Position numbers and translations under genes: made by a program. Shown here piece by piece: positions 1 through 8,729 of a stretch of DNA of 64,000 nucleotides; position 1 is the first letter of the stretch; every line of letters begins with the position of its first letter. The stretch is taken from assembly GCF_009363275.1 (NCBI RefSeq), contig NZ_CP045324.1, positions 3,658,001-3,722,000 of the forward strand, given 5' to 3'. The notes under the pieces are model-generated. The model searched no databases. It was not told the origin of the DNA and saw nothing but the letters and a program-made list of their open reading frames with translations. The DNA comes from Marinobacter sp. THAF197a. Its GTDB lineage: Bacteria; Pseudomonadota; Gammaproteobacteria; Pseudomonadales; Oleiphilaceae.

Positions 1-1
1 A

Positions 2-1057
2 AATCGCCTGACTGCCCTGGACGCACTGCGTGGCCTTGCAGCTCTGGGCGTTGTCCTGTTCCATTACCTGCCCTATTACGACCGGCTGTATGACCACTCT
101 TTCAGCAGTCCCGGCTTCCTGGATTTCGGGCGCTACGGTGTGCACCTGTTTTTCATGCTCAGCGGCTTTGTCATTTTCATGACTCTGGAACGCACGCGCA
201 CTTCCGGTCAGTTCGCCCTGGCCCGCGCCTTTCGACTTCTACCCGCCTTGTGGGCAGGCATTGCGCTCACCTATCTGATGGTCCACTGGCTCGGGCCGGA
301 GGATCGCATGGTTAGCTTCGATGCGGCACTGATGAACCTGACGCTGTTGCATGAGTACCTGGGCTACCCCCACGTTGACGGCGCCTACTGGAGCCTGGTG
401 ATTGAAGCGACCTTCTACGTGTGGATTGCCTTGCTGTTCTATGGCCTGGGCGATTGGCGCAGAATTCGGACGGTACTCTGGGCCTGGGTGCTGGTCAGTT
501 ATGCCGGTGTCATCTGGTGGAAGGCCATTCCGGACACCCTGGATTTTCTGCTGAAAGATTTGCTGTTTGTTCGCTACGCGCCACTGTTTATCAGCGGCAT
601 GTTGATCTACCGGGCCTATCATGACCGCCGCTTGCCCGCCATCGATATCGCCCTGCTTGCCCTGAGCATCGGCCATTGTCTGGTCGCCTACAAAGCGCCG
701 TTCAATATCTTCGTGCTGGCCTGCTACGGCATTTTCGCGCTGGCGGTCGCAGGCTACCTGAATGTCCTGTCACGCCCAAGCCTGCTCTGGCTGGGAAGCA
801 TTTCCTATACGCTGTACCTGGTTCATCAGAACATTGGCTATGGGCTGATCAACCTGGCCTATCAGGCGGGCCTTCCGGGACAACTGGGGGTGGTGCTGGC
901 ACTGGCGGTGGCGATTGCCCTGGCCGCCGTCCTGCACTACGGCATCGAGAAGCCAGCCCTGGCTTATTACCGGCAATGGCGCGCCAACCGGCCGACGCCG
1001 ACAGCACGCACGGTCATTAGGGCGGAGCGCCCTCAAGAACAATCAGGACGGGGCTGA
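2..1057 (+). CDS. Acyltransferase 3 family membrane protein, 5' end missing
   Basis: The reading frame is open from base 2, so the gene starts before the window; 351 residues are visible. The first residues carry the family motif LDALRGLAALGVVLFHY, whose Arg and His belong to the active site, followed by GRYGVHLFFMLSGFVIF. The remainder is a chain of hydrophobic helices, about ten in such proteins. Members transfer acyl groups, often acetyl, to sugars of O-antigen, exopolysaccharide or periplasmic glucans in the inner membrane. The substrate here cannot be told. The GTG at 140 is internal and not the true start. Family assignment is firm, role unknown. Confidence 0.9.
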   Translation, partial: NRLTALDALRGLAALGVVLFHYLPYYDRLYDHSFSSPGFLDFGRYGVHLFFMLSGFVIFMTLERTRTSGQFALARAFRLLPALWAGIALTYLMVHWLGPEDRMVSFDAALMNLTLLHEYLGYPHVDGAYWSLVIEATFYVWIALLFYGLGDWRRIRTVLWAWVLVSYAGVIWWKAIPDTLDFLLKDLLFVRYAPLFISGMLIYRAYHDRRLPAIDIALLALSIGHCLVAYKAPFNIFVLACYGIFALAVAGYLNVLSRPSLLWLGSISYTLYLVHQNIGYGLINLAYQAGLPGQLGVVLALAVAIALAAVLHYGIEKPALAYYRQWRANRPTPTARTVIRAERPQEQSGRG

Positions 1058-1197
1058 TAGCAGGAAATAAAAAGGTTTTGAAGGATTCATCAAGCTCCTG
1101 ATCCCGATCAAAAGACCGCCAACATGGAAGGTGGAAAATATCGTCTAGACTTACAGAAAATTGTTGAACCACTTCATTTTGAAGGGAGTTTACCTGT

Positions 1198-1656
1198 ATG
1201 GAAATCAAAACCTTTGCCGACCTGATCGACTGGACCCGGCAACTGCACGCCCATTTGGGCCGCTGCCTGCACGAATCTGCCGCCTTGAATAAAGATGAGC
1301 GAGCCAGTGCCCTGCTTGATTACATAAGTCGTCACGAGCAACTACTAGCAAAAGCCGTGGAAGAATATGAAAAGCAGGCCGATTCGAAAGCCATGAACAC
1401 CCGCCTTTACGACTATGGCGTGCACAAACCTATCGAGAATGAACGCACCTGCGACACGCACTACAACGATCTGGATTTTGCCGGCATTGCCCGTGAGATT
1501 TTCGATTTCCACGACCAGGTAATGAACCTGTATGACAACCTGATCGGTAAAGCCGAGATTCCCGAGGCCAAAACCCTGCTGGAAGACCTGAAATCCCTTG
1601 AGGAACACGAGGCCATGCGCATGGCCAGCCAGATCGGCCGAATGCAGGATGTGTGA
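1198..1656 (+). CDS. Small helical protein of unknown function
   Basis: Codes for 152 residues, starting at an ATG with a good AAGGGAG ribosome site about ten bases upstream. No family is recognised with certainty. The protein is soluble, rich in Glu, His, Leu and Ala, and probably all helical. Helices with HEQLLAKAVEEYEKQ (around residue 47) and SLEEHEAMRMASQ (around residue 136) place Glu and His in a spacing reminiscent of ferritin-like or hemerythrin-like metal sites, but this is only a resemblance. It stands alone, between the acyltransferase and the TRAP transporter, both on the same strand. Confidence 0.75.
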   Translation: MEIKTFADLIDWTRQLHAHLGRCLHESAALNKDERASALLDYISRHEQLLAKAVEEYEKQADSKAMNTRLYDYGVHKPIENERTCDTHYNDLDFAGIAREIFDFHDQVMNLYDNLIGKAEIPEAKTLLEDLKSLEEHEAMRMASQIGRMQDV

Positions 1657-1827
1657 ACTTCTCACCTCCCAATGACCTTAGACCTATGTCGTACACAGGT
1701 TATTTTTTGCTGTAGAACGGCCGCGGTAGTTGCTAATCTGAACTAGACTGTCCGGACGGTGGTTTCCTACAGGGAACCGGGTCCATCGAAAACGACAAAT
1801 ACAATAAAACCAGAGGATAGAAGAGCA

Positions 1828-2904
1828 ATGAAGATCCGTTCTGTTCTTTCCGCGGCTGTGCTGGCTGTGGCAACTACCTTTGCCGCCACTCAGGCGCTCG
1901 CACAAGACAAATTCACCCTCAAAATGGCCGAAACCTGGGGCCCTAACTTCCCGATTTTTGGCGACACCACCAAGCGCTTTGCTGAAACCGTTGAAAAAAT
2001 GTCCAACGGCAGGCTGACCGTCCGTATTGATTCCGCCAACAAGCACAAAGCGCCGCTGGGCGTGTTTGACATGGTCAAGGCCGGCCAGTATGACCTGGGC
2101 CATTCGGCATCCTATTACTGGAAGGGGAAAGTACCGGAAACCCTATTTTTCACCAGCATGCCATTTGGCATGAACGCCATGGAACAGTACGCCTGGTTCT
2201 ATCACGGCGGTGGTATGGAGCTGATGCAGGAAGTGTATGAGCCCCACAACATGCTGTCGTTCCCCGGCGGTAACACCGGCGTTCAGATGGGCGGCTGGTT
2301 CCGCAAGGAAATCAAATCCCTGGACGACCTGAAAGGCTTAAAAATGCGCATTCCGGGCTTCGCTGGTGAGGTGTTTGCAGAGGTTGGCGTTAATCCAACC
2401 AACATCGCCCCGGGTGAGCTCTACACCGCACTTGAGCGAAACACCATCGACGCCGTTGAGTGGGTAGGCCCGGCGCTGGATCTGCGTCTTGGCTTCCAGC
2501 AGATTGCCGATTACTACTACACTGGCTGGCACGAGCCCGCCACGGAACTTCAGTTCCTGGTGAACAAGCGCGTGTGGGACCGTCTGCCAGCAGATCTGCA
2601 AGAAATCATGCGAGTAGCCATGCGCACGGCTTCATACGACATGCTGGTTCACTCACAGCACGCCAACGCCGAAGCCTGGGCCAACATCAAAGAGCAGTAT
2701 CCGAACGTTCAGATCAAACAGTTCCCGGAAGACATCTTCCAGGCCATGTACGATGCCAACAAGAAGCTGCTGAAGGAAGCCGCTGAACGTAATGATCTGT
2801 CCGCCCGGATCGTGGAATCCCAGGAGACCTACCTGCGCCAGAGCCGGGCCTACACAGACATCTCTGAGCGGGCGTACCTGAATACCATGGCCGAAGTCGA
2901 GTAA
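1828..2904 (+). CDS. dctP: TRAP transporter periplasmic substrate-binding protein DctP
   Basis: Periplasmic receptor of a tripartite ATP-independent transporter, 358 residues. The ATG at 1828 is chosen because it follows GAGGATAGAAG and opens a classic signal peptide ending in ATQALAQ; a longer in-frame start at 1759 lacks both. The family motif KMRIPG (about residue 172) supplies the Arg that binds the ligand carboxylate. The stretch NTIDAVEWVGPALDLRLGF resembles the TakP-like group that binds 2-oxo acids, so a small keto- or hydroxy-carboxylate is a reasonable guess. It is followed by a terminator hairpin and then dctQ and dctM, which suggests the receptor is made in excess over the membrane subunits. 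Confidence 0.93.
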   Translation: MKIRSVLSAAVLAVATTFAATQALAQDKFTLKMAETWGPNFPIFGDTTKRFAETVEKMSNGRLTVRIDSANKHKAPLGVFDMVKAGQYDLGHSASYYWKGKVPETLFFTSMPFGMNAMEQYAWFYHGGGMELMQEVYEPHNMLSFPGGNTGVQMGGWFRKEIKSLDDLKGLKMRIPGFAGEVFAEVGVNPTNIAPGELYTALERNTIDAVEWVGPALDLRLGFQQIADYYYTGWHEPATELQFLVNKRVWDRLPADLQEIMRVAMRTASYDMLVHSQHANAEAWANIKEQYPNVQIKQFPEDIFQAMYDANKKLLKEAAERNDLSARIVESQETYLRQSRAYTDISERAYLNTMAEVE

Positions 2905-2924
2905 ACTGAGGTCAGAAGTAACAG

Positions 2925-2960
2925 AGCCGGGATCGCTCAACGCAGTGATCCCGGTTTTTT
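2925..2960 (+). terminator. Intrinsic terminator between dctP and dctQ
   Basis: CCGGGATC at 2927-2934 and GATCCCGG at 2947-2954 form a perfect 8-bp stem (10 bp counting a G.T and a C-G pair inside), followed at once by six T at 2955-2960. It lies 20 bases after the dctP stop and 40 before the dctQ start. Partial read-through would give a high receptor to permease ratio. Confidence 0.8.
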
Positions 2961-3002
2961 CGTTTCACAGATACGCATCCGCTTTGCGGAGGACGAAGTT
3001 CC

Positions 3003-3548
3003 ATGCACTGGATAATCAAACTCGACAAGAGCCTGGCCTGGCTCTCGAAACTGTGCGGCGTGATTGCCTGCCTGGCCATGATCCTGATGGCCGTGAACGT
3101 TTTTTACGATGTCGTTGCCCGTTACGTCTTCAACGACGTGTCCATCGCCCTGCAGGAAATGGAATGGCATCTGTATTCCGTGGTTTTTCTGCTGGGTATT
3201 CCCTACGCCCTGCGCACAGACGGCCACGTTCGGGTAGACGTGTTCTATACCCGCTGGAGTAACAAGACCAAGGCCTGGGTCAATATTCTGGGTGCGCTGA
3301 TTTTTGTCATTCCCTTTGCCTACCTGATCGGCCGTTACGGTTACAGCTTCGCCCTGGATTCCTACCAGATGGGCGAAGGCAGTGGTGACCCAGGTGGCCT
3401 GCCCCACCGCTGGGTGATCAAAGCGGTGATACCACTGAGTGCTGTATTCATGGCCACCGCCGGCCTGAATATGGTGACCTACGCCATCCGGGTACTGTCG
3501 GGCGAGAAAGAATACGTAGGCGAGCACAGCGCGGGAGGTCTGGCATGA
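3003..3548 (+). CDS. dctQ: TRAP transporter small permease DctQ
   Basis: Small membrane subunit, 181 residues with four predicted membrane helices, as usual for DctQ (Pfam family DctQ). The start has GGAGG nine bases upstream. Features seen are the first helix around residues 18-38, the conserved YDVVARYVFN segment after it, and WHLYSVVFLLGIPYALRTDGHVRVDVFY with the Arg-Val-Asp motif typical of the family. It joins the receptor and the large DctM subunit in the inner membrane; import is driven by an ion gradient. It overlaps dctM by four bases (ATGA), so the two are translationally coupled. Confidence 0.93.
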   Translation: MHWIIKLDKSLAWLSKLCGVIACLAMILMAVNVFYDVVARYVFNDVSIALQEMEWHLYSVVFLLGIPYALRTDGHVRVDVFYTRWSNKTKAWVNILGALIFVIPFAYLIGRYGYSFALDSYQMGEGSGDPGGLPHRWVIKAVIPLSAVFMATAGLNMVTYAIRVLSGEKEYVGEHSAGGLA

Positions 3549-4843
3549 TCGGTATGATTATGTTCGGCGTGGCCCTGATCATGCTGATGTTCGGTTTCCC
3601 CGTGGCCTTTACGTTTGGTGGTGTGGCTCTGGTGTTCGGTATCTATGCCGAGGGCATGGATCTGTTTGCCTTCATGCCGTACCGCATCATGAGCGTGATG
3701 CAGAATACGGTTCTGATGGCGGTGCCCTTGTTCATTTTTATGGGGGTGGTGCTGCAACGCACCAAATTGGCTGAGCAACTGCTCACCTCCATGGGTCGCC
3801 TGTTTGGCGGTTTGCCGGGTGGTTTGGCCATTTCCACCATTCTTGTGGGCGCGCTCCTGGCCGCTTCGACCGGTGTGGTGGGCGCCAGCGTGGTGGCTAT
3901 GGGCCTGATTTCTCTGCCGGTCATGCTTGCGCACAAATACGACAAACGGCTGGCAACCGGTACCATTTGCGCTTCTGGCACCCTCGGGCAGATCGTACCG
4001 CCGTCCATCATCCTGATTATCCTCGGGGATGTGCTTGGGCTGCCGGTTGGCGACCTGTTCAAGGCAGCGGTCGGCCCCGGGGTGCTGCTGATTGGCCTCT
4101 ACATTGTCTACATTCTGGTGCTTACCCGTTTGAAACCACAGACGGCACCAGCCATGCCCAAGGATGATGACGGCGTAAGCCGGGGTAAGGAAATCCGGGA
4201 TGCCCTGCTGGCCATCATTCCGCCACTGGCATTGATCATCGTGGTGCTTGGTTCCATCTTCACCGGCATTGCCACCCCCACCGAATCCTCCGCCCTGGGC
4301 GGTATCGGCGCGGTGGTACTGGCGCTCATCTACCGTCAGTTCTCGTTCAAGATGGTCTGGGATGCGGCGAAGGATACAGTCAGCGTTACTGCGATGGTCT
4401 TCGCCATTCTGATTGGAGCCACGGCCTTCTCCATGGTGTTCAGTTACACCGGCGGCGACTATCTGCTGGAGGAATGGCTGCTGATGCTGCCGGGCGAGCA
4501 ATGGGGCTTCATCATTCTGGCCATGCTGGTCATCCTGATTCTTGGTTTCTTCATCGACTTCGTAGAGATTTCCTTCATCATCGTGCCCATCCTGGCGCCG
4601 GTAGCCGAAGCCCTGGGCATTAACATGCTGTGGTTTGCCATTCTGGTAGCCATGAACCTGCAAACCAGTTTCCTGACACCACCCTTCGGGTTCTCACTGT
4701 TCTACCTTAAAGGGGTGGCACCACCGAATGTCCGAACGATCGATATCTACAAAGGCATTGTGCCATTCATACTGATCCAGATTCTGGTGCTGGCGCTGAT
4801 CGTCATCTTCCCGGAATGGTTCGGCATGAGCTCCACTTACTGA
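3545..4843 (+). CDS. dctM: TRAP transporter large permease DctM
   Basis: Large membrane subunit of 432 residues, the usual DctM length, about twelve hydrophobic helices. The N-terminal FGFPVAFTFGG, the central GALLAASTGVVGASVVAMG and ASGTLGQIVPPSIILIILG, and the C-terminal NLQTSFLTPPFGFSLFYL are diagnostic family segments (DctM/TRAP-T). It forms the translocation path and, with dctP and dctQ, makes a complete transporter for an organic acid, probably sodium driven. It starts inside the dctQ stop (ATGA overlap). Confidence 0.95.
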   Translation: MIGMIMFGVALIMLMFGFPVAFTFGGVALVFGIYAEGMDLFAFMPYRIMSVMQNTVLMAVPLFIFMGVVLQRTKLAEQLLTSMGRLFGGLPGGLAISTILVGALLAASTGVVGASVVAMGLISLPVMLAHKYDKRLATGTICASGTLGQIVPPSIILIILGDVLGLPVGDLFKAAVGPGVLLIGLYIVYILVLTRLKPQTAPAMPKDDDGVSRGKEIRDALLAIIPPLALIIVVLGSIFTGIATPTESSALGGIGAVVLALIYRQFSFKMVWDAAKDTVSVTAMVFAILIGATAFSMVFSYTGGDYLLEEWLLMLPGEQWGFIILAMLVILILGFFIDFVEISFIIVPILAPVAEALGINMLWFAILVAMNLQTSFLTPPFGFSLFYLKGVAPPNVRTIDIYKGIVPFILIQILVLALIVIFPEWFGMSSTY

Positions 4844-4850
4844 CCTTTTC

Positions 4851-4895
4851 AGGCAGGGTCGGGTAAGCAACCCGCCCCTGCCTCCTGTCCTTTTT
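4851..4895 (+). terminator. Probable terminator of the dctPQM operon
   Basis: The arms 4851-4864 and 4870-4883 match at 13 of 14 positions with a five-base loop; a TCCTTTTT tract follows seven bases later, which is slightly far for a canonical intrinsic terminator. It begins eight bases after the dctM stop. Confidence 0.6.
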
Positions 4896-4905
4896 GCACC
4901 CAAAC

Positions 4906-4933
4906 CTGACAAACCCTGATCATTTTCTATACT
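4906..4933 (+). promoter_or_regulatory. Promoter of the cfa-flavoprotein operon
   Basis: CTGACA at 4906-4911, a 16-base spacer, and TATACT at 4928-4933. The -10 region reads TCTATACTAAG, close to the stationary-phase sigma-S preference for CTATACT. Cyclopropane synthase genes in enterobacteria have a sigma-S promoter, so this reading is plausible but not proven. Confidence 0.55.
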
Positions 4934-5006
4934 AAGCAAGAAACGCGACTCTCAGTGATGCATTCGGGAAAACGCCGGAGAATTAACGCGAAGGGAGAGA
5001 AGTTTC

Positions 5007-6320
5007 ATGGCACAGGGCACAGCTCCAAAGACGGACTATTCTGACAGCAACACCAAAGCACATGTTCTTAGCCTGCCACTGGAAAACAGTCAGGCTGATC
5101 GCGAACCACACAGCTATGAACGCTGGCTGATCGCCAAGTTAATGCGAATGGCCGGTTCACCCGCCATACGCTTCCAGCTGTGGAATGGCGAGGTCATCGA
5201 GCCGGAGCAAGGGCCAGCCCGCTTCACCCTGCACCTGAAGGATCACAAGGCACTCTACTCCCTCGTTGCCAACCCCAACCTCGCCTTCGGCGATCTGTAC
5301 AGCGCTGGCCGCCTGGAGATCGATGGCGACCTGCCTGATCTGATGGAAAGCCTTTACCGATCAGTCCACGCCGCCCGGCAGAAATGGCCAAAATGGCTGG
5401 ATGCGCTTTGGAAGAATCACAACCCCAGAGCAACCGGCATTTCCGAGGCCAAGGAAAACATTCACCACCACTACGACCTGGGCAACGAGTTTTACCAACT
5501 CTGGCTGGACAGCGCAGAAATGCAGTACACCTGTGCCTATTACGAGCACCCCGGTAACACACTGGAGCAGGCACAACTGGCCAAACTGGAGCATGTGTGC
5601 CGGAAGCTGCGCCTGAGGCCAGGCATGACGGTGGTGGAAGCCGGCTGTGGCTGGGGCGGCCTGGCCCGTTATATGGCCCGCAACTACGGCGTGAAAGTTC
5701 ACTCCTACAACATATCCCGTGAACAACTGGCATACGCCCAGGCCGAGTCTGAACGCCAAGGGCTCGATGGTCTTATTACCTATGTCGAGGACGACTACCG
5801 CAATATCACCGGCCAGTACGACGCATTCGTCTCTGTTGGCATGCTGGAGCATGTTGGCAAGGAAAACTACCGAGCCCTGTCGGAGCTGATCAAGCGCAGC
5901 CTGAAACCCAACGGCATAGCTCTGCTCCACAGTATCGGGCGCAACCGCCCCATGCTAATGAATGCCTGGATAGAGAAGCGGATCTTTCCCGGCGCCTACC
6001 CTCCCAGTATCGGCGAGTTTATGGAAATCTGTGAGCACGGCGACTTCTCGGTACTGGATGTGGAGAACCTGCGGCTGCACTATGCCCAGACCCTGAGCCA
6101 CTGGACGGAGCGCTTCGAAGCCAATGCCGAGCGCGTTACCGAGATGTACGACGAACACTTCACCCGCGCCTGGCGGCTTTATCTGGCGGGCTCAATTGCA
6201 GCATTCCGGGCCGGTTCTCTGCAGCTGTTCCAGGTGGTGTTTACCCATGGCGATAACAACCAGCTGCCCCAGAGCCGGCAGGACTTGTATGCGTTTCCGG
6301 CAACACCGGAGGGCAACTGA
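5007..6320 (+). CDS. cfa: Cyclopropane-fatty-acyl-phospholipid synthase-type methyltransferase
   Basis: S-adenosylmethionine-dependent enzyme of the Cfa family, 437 residues. It adds a methylene or methyl group to the double bond of unsaturated acyl chains in membrane phospholipids. Visible are the SAM motif VVEAGCGWGGLARY (about residue 212), the Cys of MQYTCAYYEH, the Glu of VGMLEHVG and the His of LLHSIG, which align with active-site residues of E. coli Cfa, and a late Tyr in HYAQTL. The start has an AAGGGAGAG site. The stop overlaps the start of the next flavoprotein by one base (TGATG), so the two are likely to act together; this raises the option that the product is not a cyclopropane but a methyl-branched or further oxidised chain. 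Confidence 0.88.
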   Translation: MAQGTAPKTDYSDSNTKAHVLSLPLENSQADREPHSYERWLIAKLMRMAGSPAIRFQLWNGEVIEPEQGPARFTLHLKDHKALYSLVANPNLAFGDLYSAGRLEIDGDLPDLMESLYRSVHAARQKWPKWLDALWKNHNPRATGISEAKENIHHHYDLGNEFYQLWLDSAEMQYTCAYYEHPGNTLEQAQLAKLEHVCRKLRLRPGMTVVEAGCGWGGLARYMARNYGVKVHSYNISREQLAYAQAESERQGLDGLITYVEDDYRNITGQYDAFVSVGMLEHVGKENYRALSELIKRSLKPNGIALLHSIGRNRPMLMNAWIEKRIFPGAYPPSIGEFMEICEHGDFSVLDVENLRLHYAQTLSHWTERFEANAERVTEMYDEHFTRAWRLYLAGSIAAFRAGSLQLFQVVFTHGDNNQLPQSRQDLYAFPATPEGN

Positions 6321-7444
6321 TGGATCACTACGATGTGATCATTGTTGGTGCCGGCCCGGCCGGTTCCACCCTGGCACGCAGCTTGGAGGATGCCGGGAAG
6401 AATGTACTGGTCATCGACAAAGCCAGCTTCCCCCGGGACAAAACCTGCGCGGGCTGGGTAACACCTGCCGTTATGGAGAGCCTGGACATCAACCCGGCGA
6501 ATTACGCCAATGGCCGAACCCTTCAGCCTATTCGTCGTTTCCGCATTGGCATGATGGGGCAGCCTGCGGTGGAGAACGACCACCATGGCATTGTCAGTTA
6601 CGGCATACGGCGCTGCGAATTCGACGCTTTCCTGCTCGAGCGGGTACGCTCTCCAAAGCAACTTGCCACACCCGTCAAATCCATCGTCCGGAACAACGGC
6701 CACTGGGTGGTCAACAACCAGTGGCAGGCCCCGCTTCTGATTGGCGCCGGGGGGCACTTCTGCCCGGTTGCCAGACAGCTGGGCACTGGCCCCGGTAAAC
6801 ACGAAACAGTGGTCGCCGCCAAGGAAGTGGAGTTTGAGATGACACCGGAACAGGCCGATGCCTGTGAAGCCCGGGGGGATACACCTGAGCTCTGGTTCTG
6901 CCGGGATCTCAAGGGTTATGCCTGGGTATTCCGCAAAGGTAATTTCCTGAACATTGGCCTGGGGCGGGAAGACAACCACCGGCTAACGGATCACCTGGAG
7001 GCATTCGTAGACGATATGAAGCACGACGGGCGAATCCCCGCAGACCTGCCGGGGCGATTCAAAGGCCATGCCTACCTGTTGTACGCCCATGCAGATCGGC
7101 CACTGGTAGACGACGGCGTATTGCTGATCGGAGATGCAGCGGGCCTGGCTTACACCCAGAGCGGTGAGGGTATCCGCCCTGCCATTGAATCCGCCTTGAT
7201 GGCGGCCGAGGTGATTCTTCACGCGCCCGACTTTTCCGGGGCTGCGCTACAGCGCTACGGTGAGCGCATTGCGGAACGCTTTGGCAACCGTGCCAGCGAG
7301 CAGGACCCCGGCTGGGAACTGCCTGAATGGCTGAAACAGCCCCTCGCCAGCACGTTAATGCGCTCGCACTGGTTTACCCGAAAGGTAGTGACCGAAAAAT
7401 GGTTCCTGCATCAGGATGTGCCGCCACTTAAAGCCGCCGGCTGA
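6320..7444 (+). CDS. FAD-dependent oxidoreductase, geranylgeranyl-reductase-like
   Basis: A 374-residue flavoprotein of the geranylgeranyl reductase/halogenase-like superfamily. The N-terminus DVIIVGAGPAGSTLARSLE is the Rossmann fold that binds FAD ADP; FPRDKTCAGWVTP follows as in GGR-type reductases; the second FAD motif is GVLLIGDAAGLAYTQSGEGIRPA (about residue 260). It starts within the stop codon of the Cfa-type gene, so translational coupling is expected. Neighbour and family suggest redox work on a lipid chain, for example reducing or desaturating the methylated acyl group, but the substrate is not shown by the sequence. Confidence 0.82.
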   Translation: MDHYDVIIVGAGPAGSTLARSLEDAGKNVLVIDKASFPRDKTCAGWVTPAVMESLDINPANYANGRTLQPIRRFRIGMMGQPAVENDHHGIVSYGIRRCEFDAFLLERVRSPKQLATPVKSIVRNNGHWVVNNQWQAPLLIGAGGHFCPVARQLGTGPGKHETVVAAKEVEFEMTPEQADACEARGDTPELWFCRDLKGYAWVFRKGNFLNIGLGREDNHRLTDHLEAFVDDMKHDGRIPADLPGRFKGHAYLLYAHADRPLVDDGVLLIGDAAGLAYTQSGEGIRPAIESALMAAEVILHAPDFSGAALQRYGERIAERFGNRASEQDPGWELPEWLKQPLASTLMRSHWFTRKVVTEKWFLHQDVPPLKAAG

Positions 7445-7449
7445 AACGC

Positions 7450-7477
7450 AAAAAGCCGGGCCCTTGCGGGGCCCGGC
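7450..7477 (-). terminator. Terminator of the porin gene
   Basis: GCCGGGCCC at 7455-7463 and GGGCCCGGC at 7469-7477 form a perfect 9-bp stem with a five-base loop. On the minus strand it is followed by five T (7454-7450), 25 bases after the porin stop. It also lies directly after the stop of the convergent flavoprotein gene and may stop that transcript as a hairpin without a T tract. Confidence 0.85.
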
Positions 7478-7502
7478 GAAGTGACGCGACATGAAAAGGG
7501 TA

Positions 7503-8537
7503 TTACATGGAGAACTTGTGATCGAAGCCGATACCGAAGGTGGTGTCTTTGTCTTCGCTCAGGTCTTCCTCTACCTCGGTCAGGACCGCATACACCTTGC
7601 TGTTTTTGCCAACCTTGTAATCAGCACCCAGCGCCCACAAGCTGCGCTCTTCGTCTGTCAGATCACCCTCGGTCAGACCATACTGGGCCTTCAGCTTCAG
7701 ATTGCCGGTCTTAAACGCACCGCTAACCAGGTAGCTGGTGTCTTCCATGTTGTTGTTGGCGCCTTCAGCCAACTGGTACAGGAAACCGGCTTCAAATGCG
7801 CTGGTGTTGACGCCCGCCACAAAACGAAGGATATCGTTCTGCGGATCCTGTGCACCGCCGTCAGAATCCACAAAACGGCGGGGAGTGCTGCTACCACGGG
7901 TACGAGTAGTCGTTTCAGAATCGTAGGCAATCGCACCGTAGAAGATGTCTTTCTGGAACGTCAGTGAGGCGGAAATCGCATCTGCTGGGCCGTCATTGGC
8001 ATCCGGGTTAGCAACGTTATCAAACTCTTCGCCCGGAATAAACGCAACATTCAGGGTCAGCATGTCTGCCAGTTTCGGGGTGCTGTACTGAATGATGTTG
8101 GTTGCACGCAGCTGGCCGGCCATCAGGAAATCGATGTCGCCCAGGGTATCGTTGAACTGGTCAACGCTCATCTCGGCGCGCTTGAGCGGGGTGTCAAAGT
8201 TACCGGCGATCAGTGTGCCCGCGTTGGCGTGTTTGAAACCACCAAAAATGTTGCGCTGGCTGAAAGGTGTTCCGCCATCATCAACGTTGATCTGGTATTC
8301 CGCCTGGTAAACAGCAACCACGTCTTCAATGTTCAGGTCCAGTTCACCTTTTACGCCAAGACGGGAATTGTTGCTCTGCAAACGCCAGGCATCGTTAGAG
8401 AAAGAGGCGCGATCACGATCCTGGTTCTCATAGGAAACATTCACTTTACCGTAAACAGTCGGGCCCTTGTCAGCCATCGCCACAGACGGCGCGACAACCA
8501 TGGAACCGATAGCCAGTGCCAGCAATTGCTTTTTCAT
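7503..8537 (-). CDS. Outer-membrane porin (Gram-negative porin family)
   Basis: A 344-residue trimeric-type beta-barrel porin for passive diffusion of small solutes. The start at 8537 is chosen because GGAGAAG lies seven bases upstream; an ATG 15 bases further up overlaps that ribosome site. A signal peptide runs to about residue 23 (VAPSVAMA), followed by KGPTVYGKVNVSYENQD, the typical first strand of proteobacterial general porins. Alternating hydrophobic strands continue to the end. The last residues are DHKFSM, so the terminal aromatic residue usual for barrel proteins sits two places before the end. Substrate preference is unknown. Confidence 0.9.
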   Translation of the reverse strand: MKKQLLALAIGSMVVAPSVAMADKGPTVYGKVNVSYENQDRDRASFSNDAWRLQSNNSRLGVKGELDLNIEDVVAVYQAEYQINVDDGGTPFSQRNIFGGFKHANAGTLIAGNFDTPLKRAEMSVDQFNDTLGDIDFLMAGQLRATNIIQYSTPKLADMLTLNVAFIPGEEFDNVANPDANDGPADAISASLTFQKDIFYGAIAYDSETTTRTRGSSTPRRFVDSDGGAQDPQNDILRFVAGVNTSAFEAGFLYQLAEGANNNMEDTSYLVSGAFKTGNLKLKAQYGLTEGDLTDEERSLWALGADYKVGKNSKVYAVLTEVEEDLSEDKDTTFGIGFDHKFSM

Positions 8538-8683
8538 TACGTTCTTCTCCATCAGTGATCATTCTTGATCGGTGTTGAATTTCGTGATGTCACTATGGCG
8601 ATGGTTTATGAACGATTTGTTAACTATATATGTCAGTTGTGTGAAACCTGACTGTCAGCAAAGGGTTGCGATGCACAACGACA

Positions 8684-8706
8684 AACCCCGTCCAGAGGAC
8701 GGGGTT
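8684..8706 (-). terminator. Hairpin after the choice-of-anchor I remnant
   Basis: AACCCCGTCC (8684-8693) and GGACGGGGTT (8697-8706) form a perfect 10-bp stem with a three-base loop, about 24 bases after the stop of the minus-strand remnant. The T run is better on the plus strand (GTTGTTTT) than on the minus strand (TTTG), so the working direction is uncertain. Confidence 0.55.
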
Positions 8707-8729
8707 GTTTTACAGACTGCGTTAACCGA

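Noticed and set aside
3479..4663. A 394-codon open frame on the minus strand with many His and Gln
   Set aside because: It is antisense to dctM over its whole length, of odd composition, with no ribosome site or family. It mirrors the hydrophobic codons of dctM.
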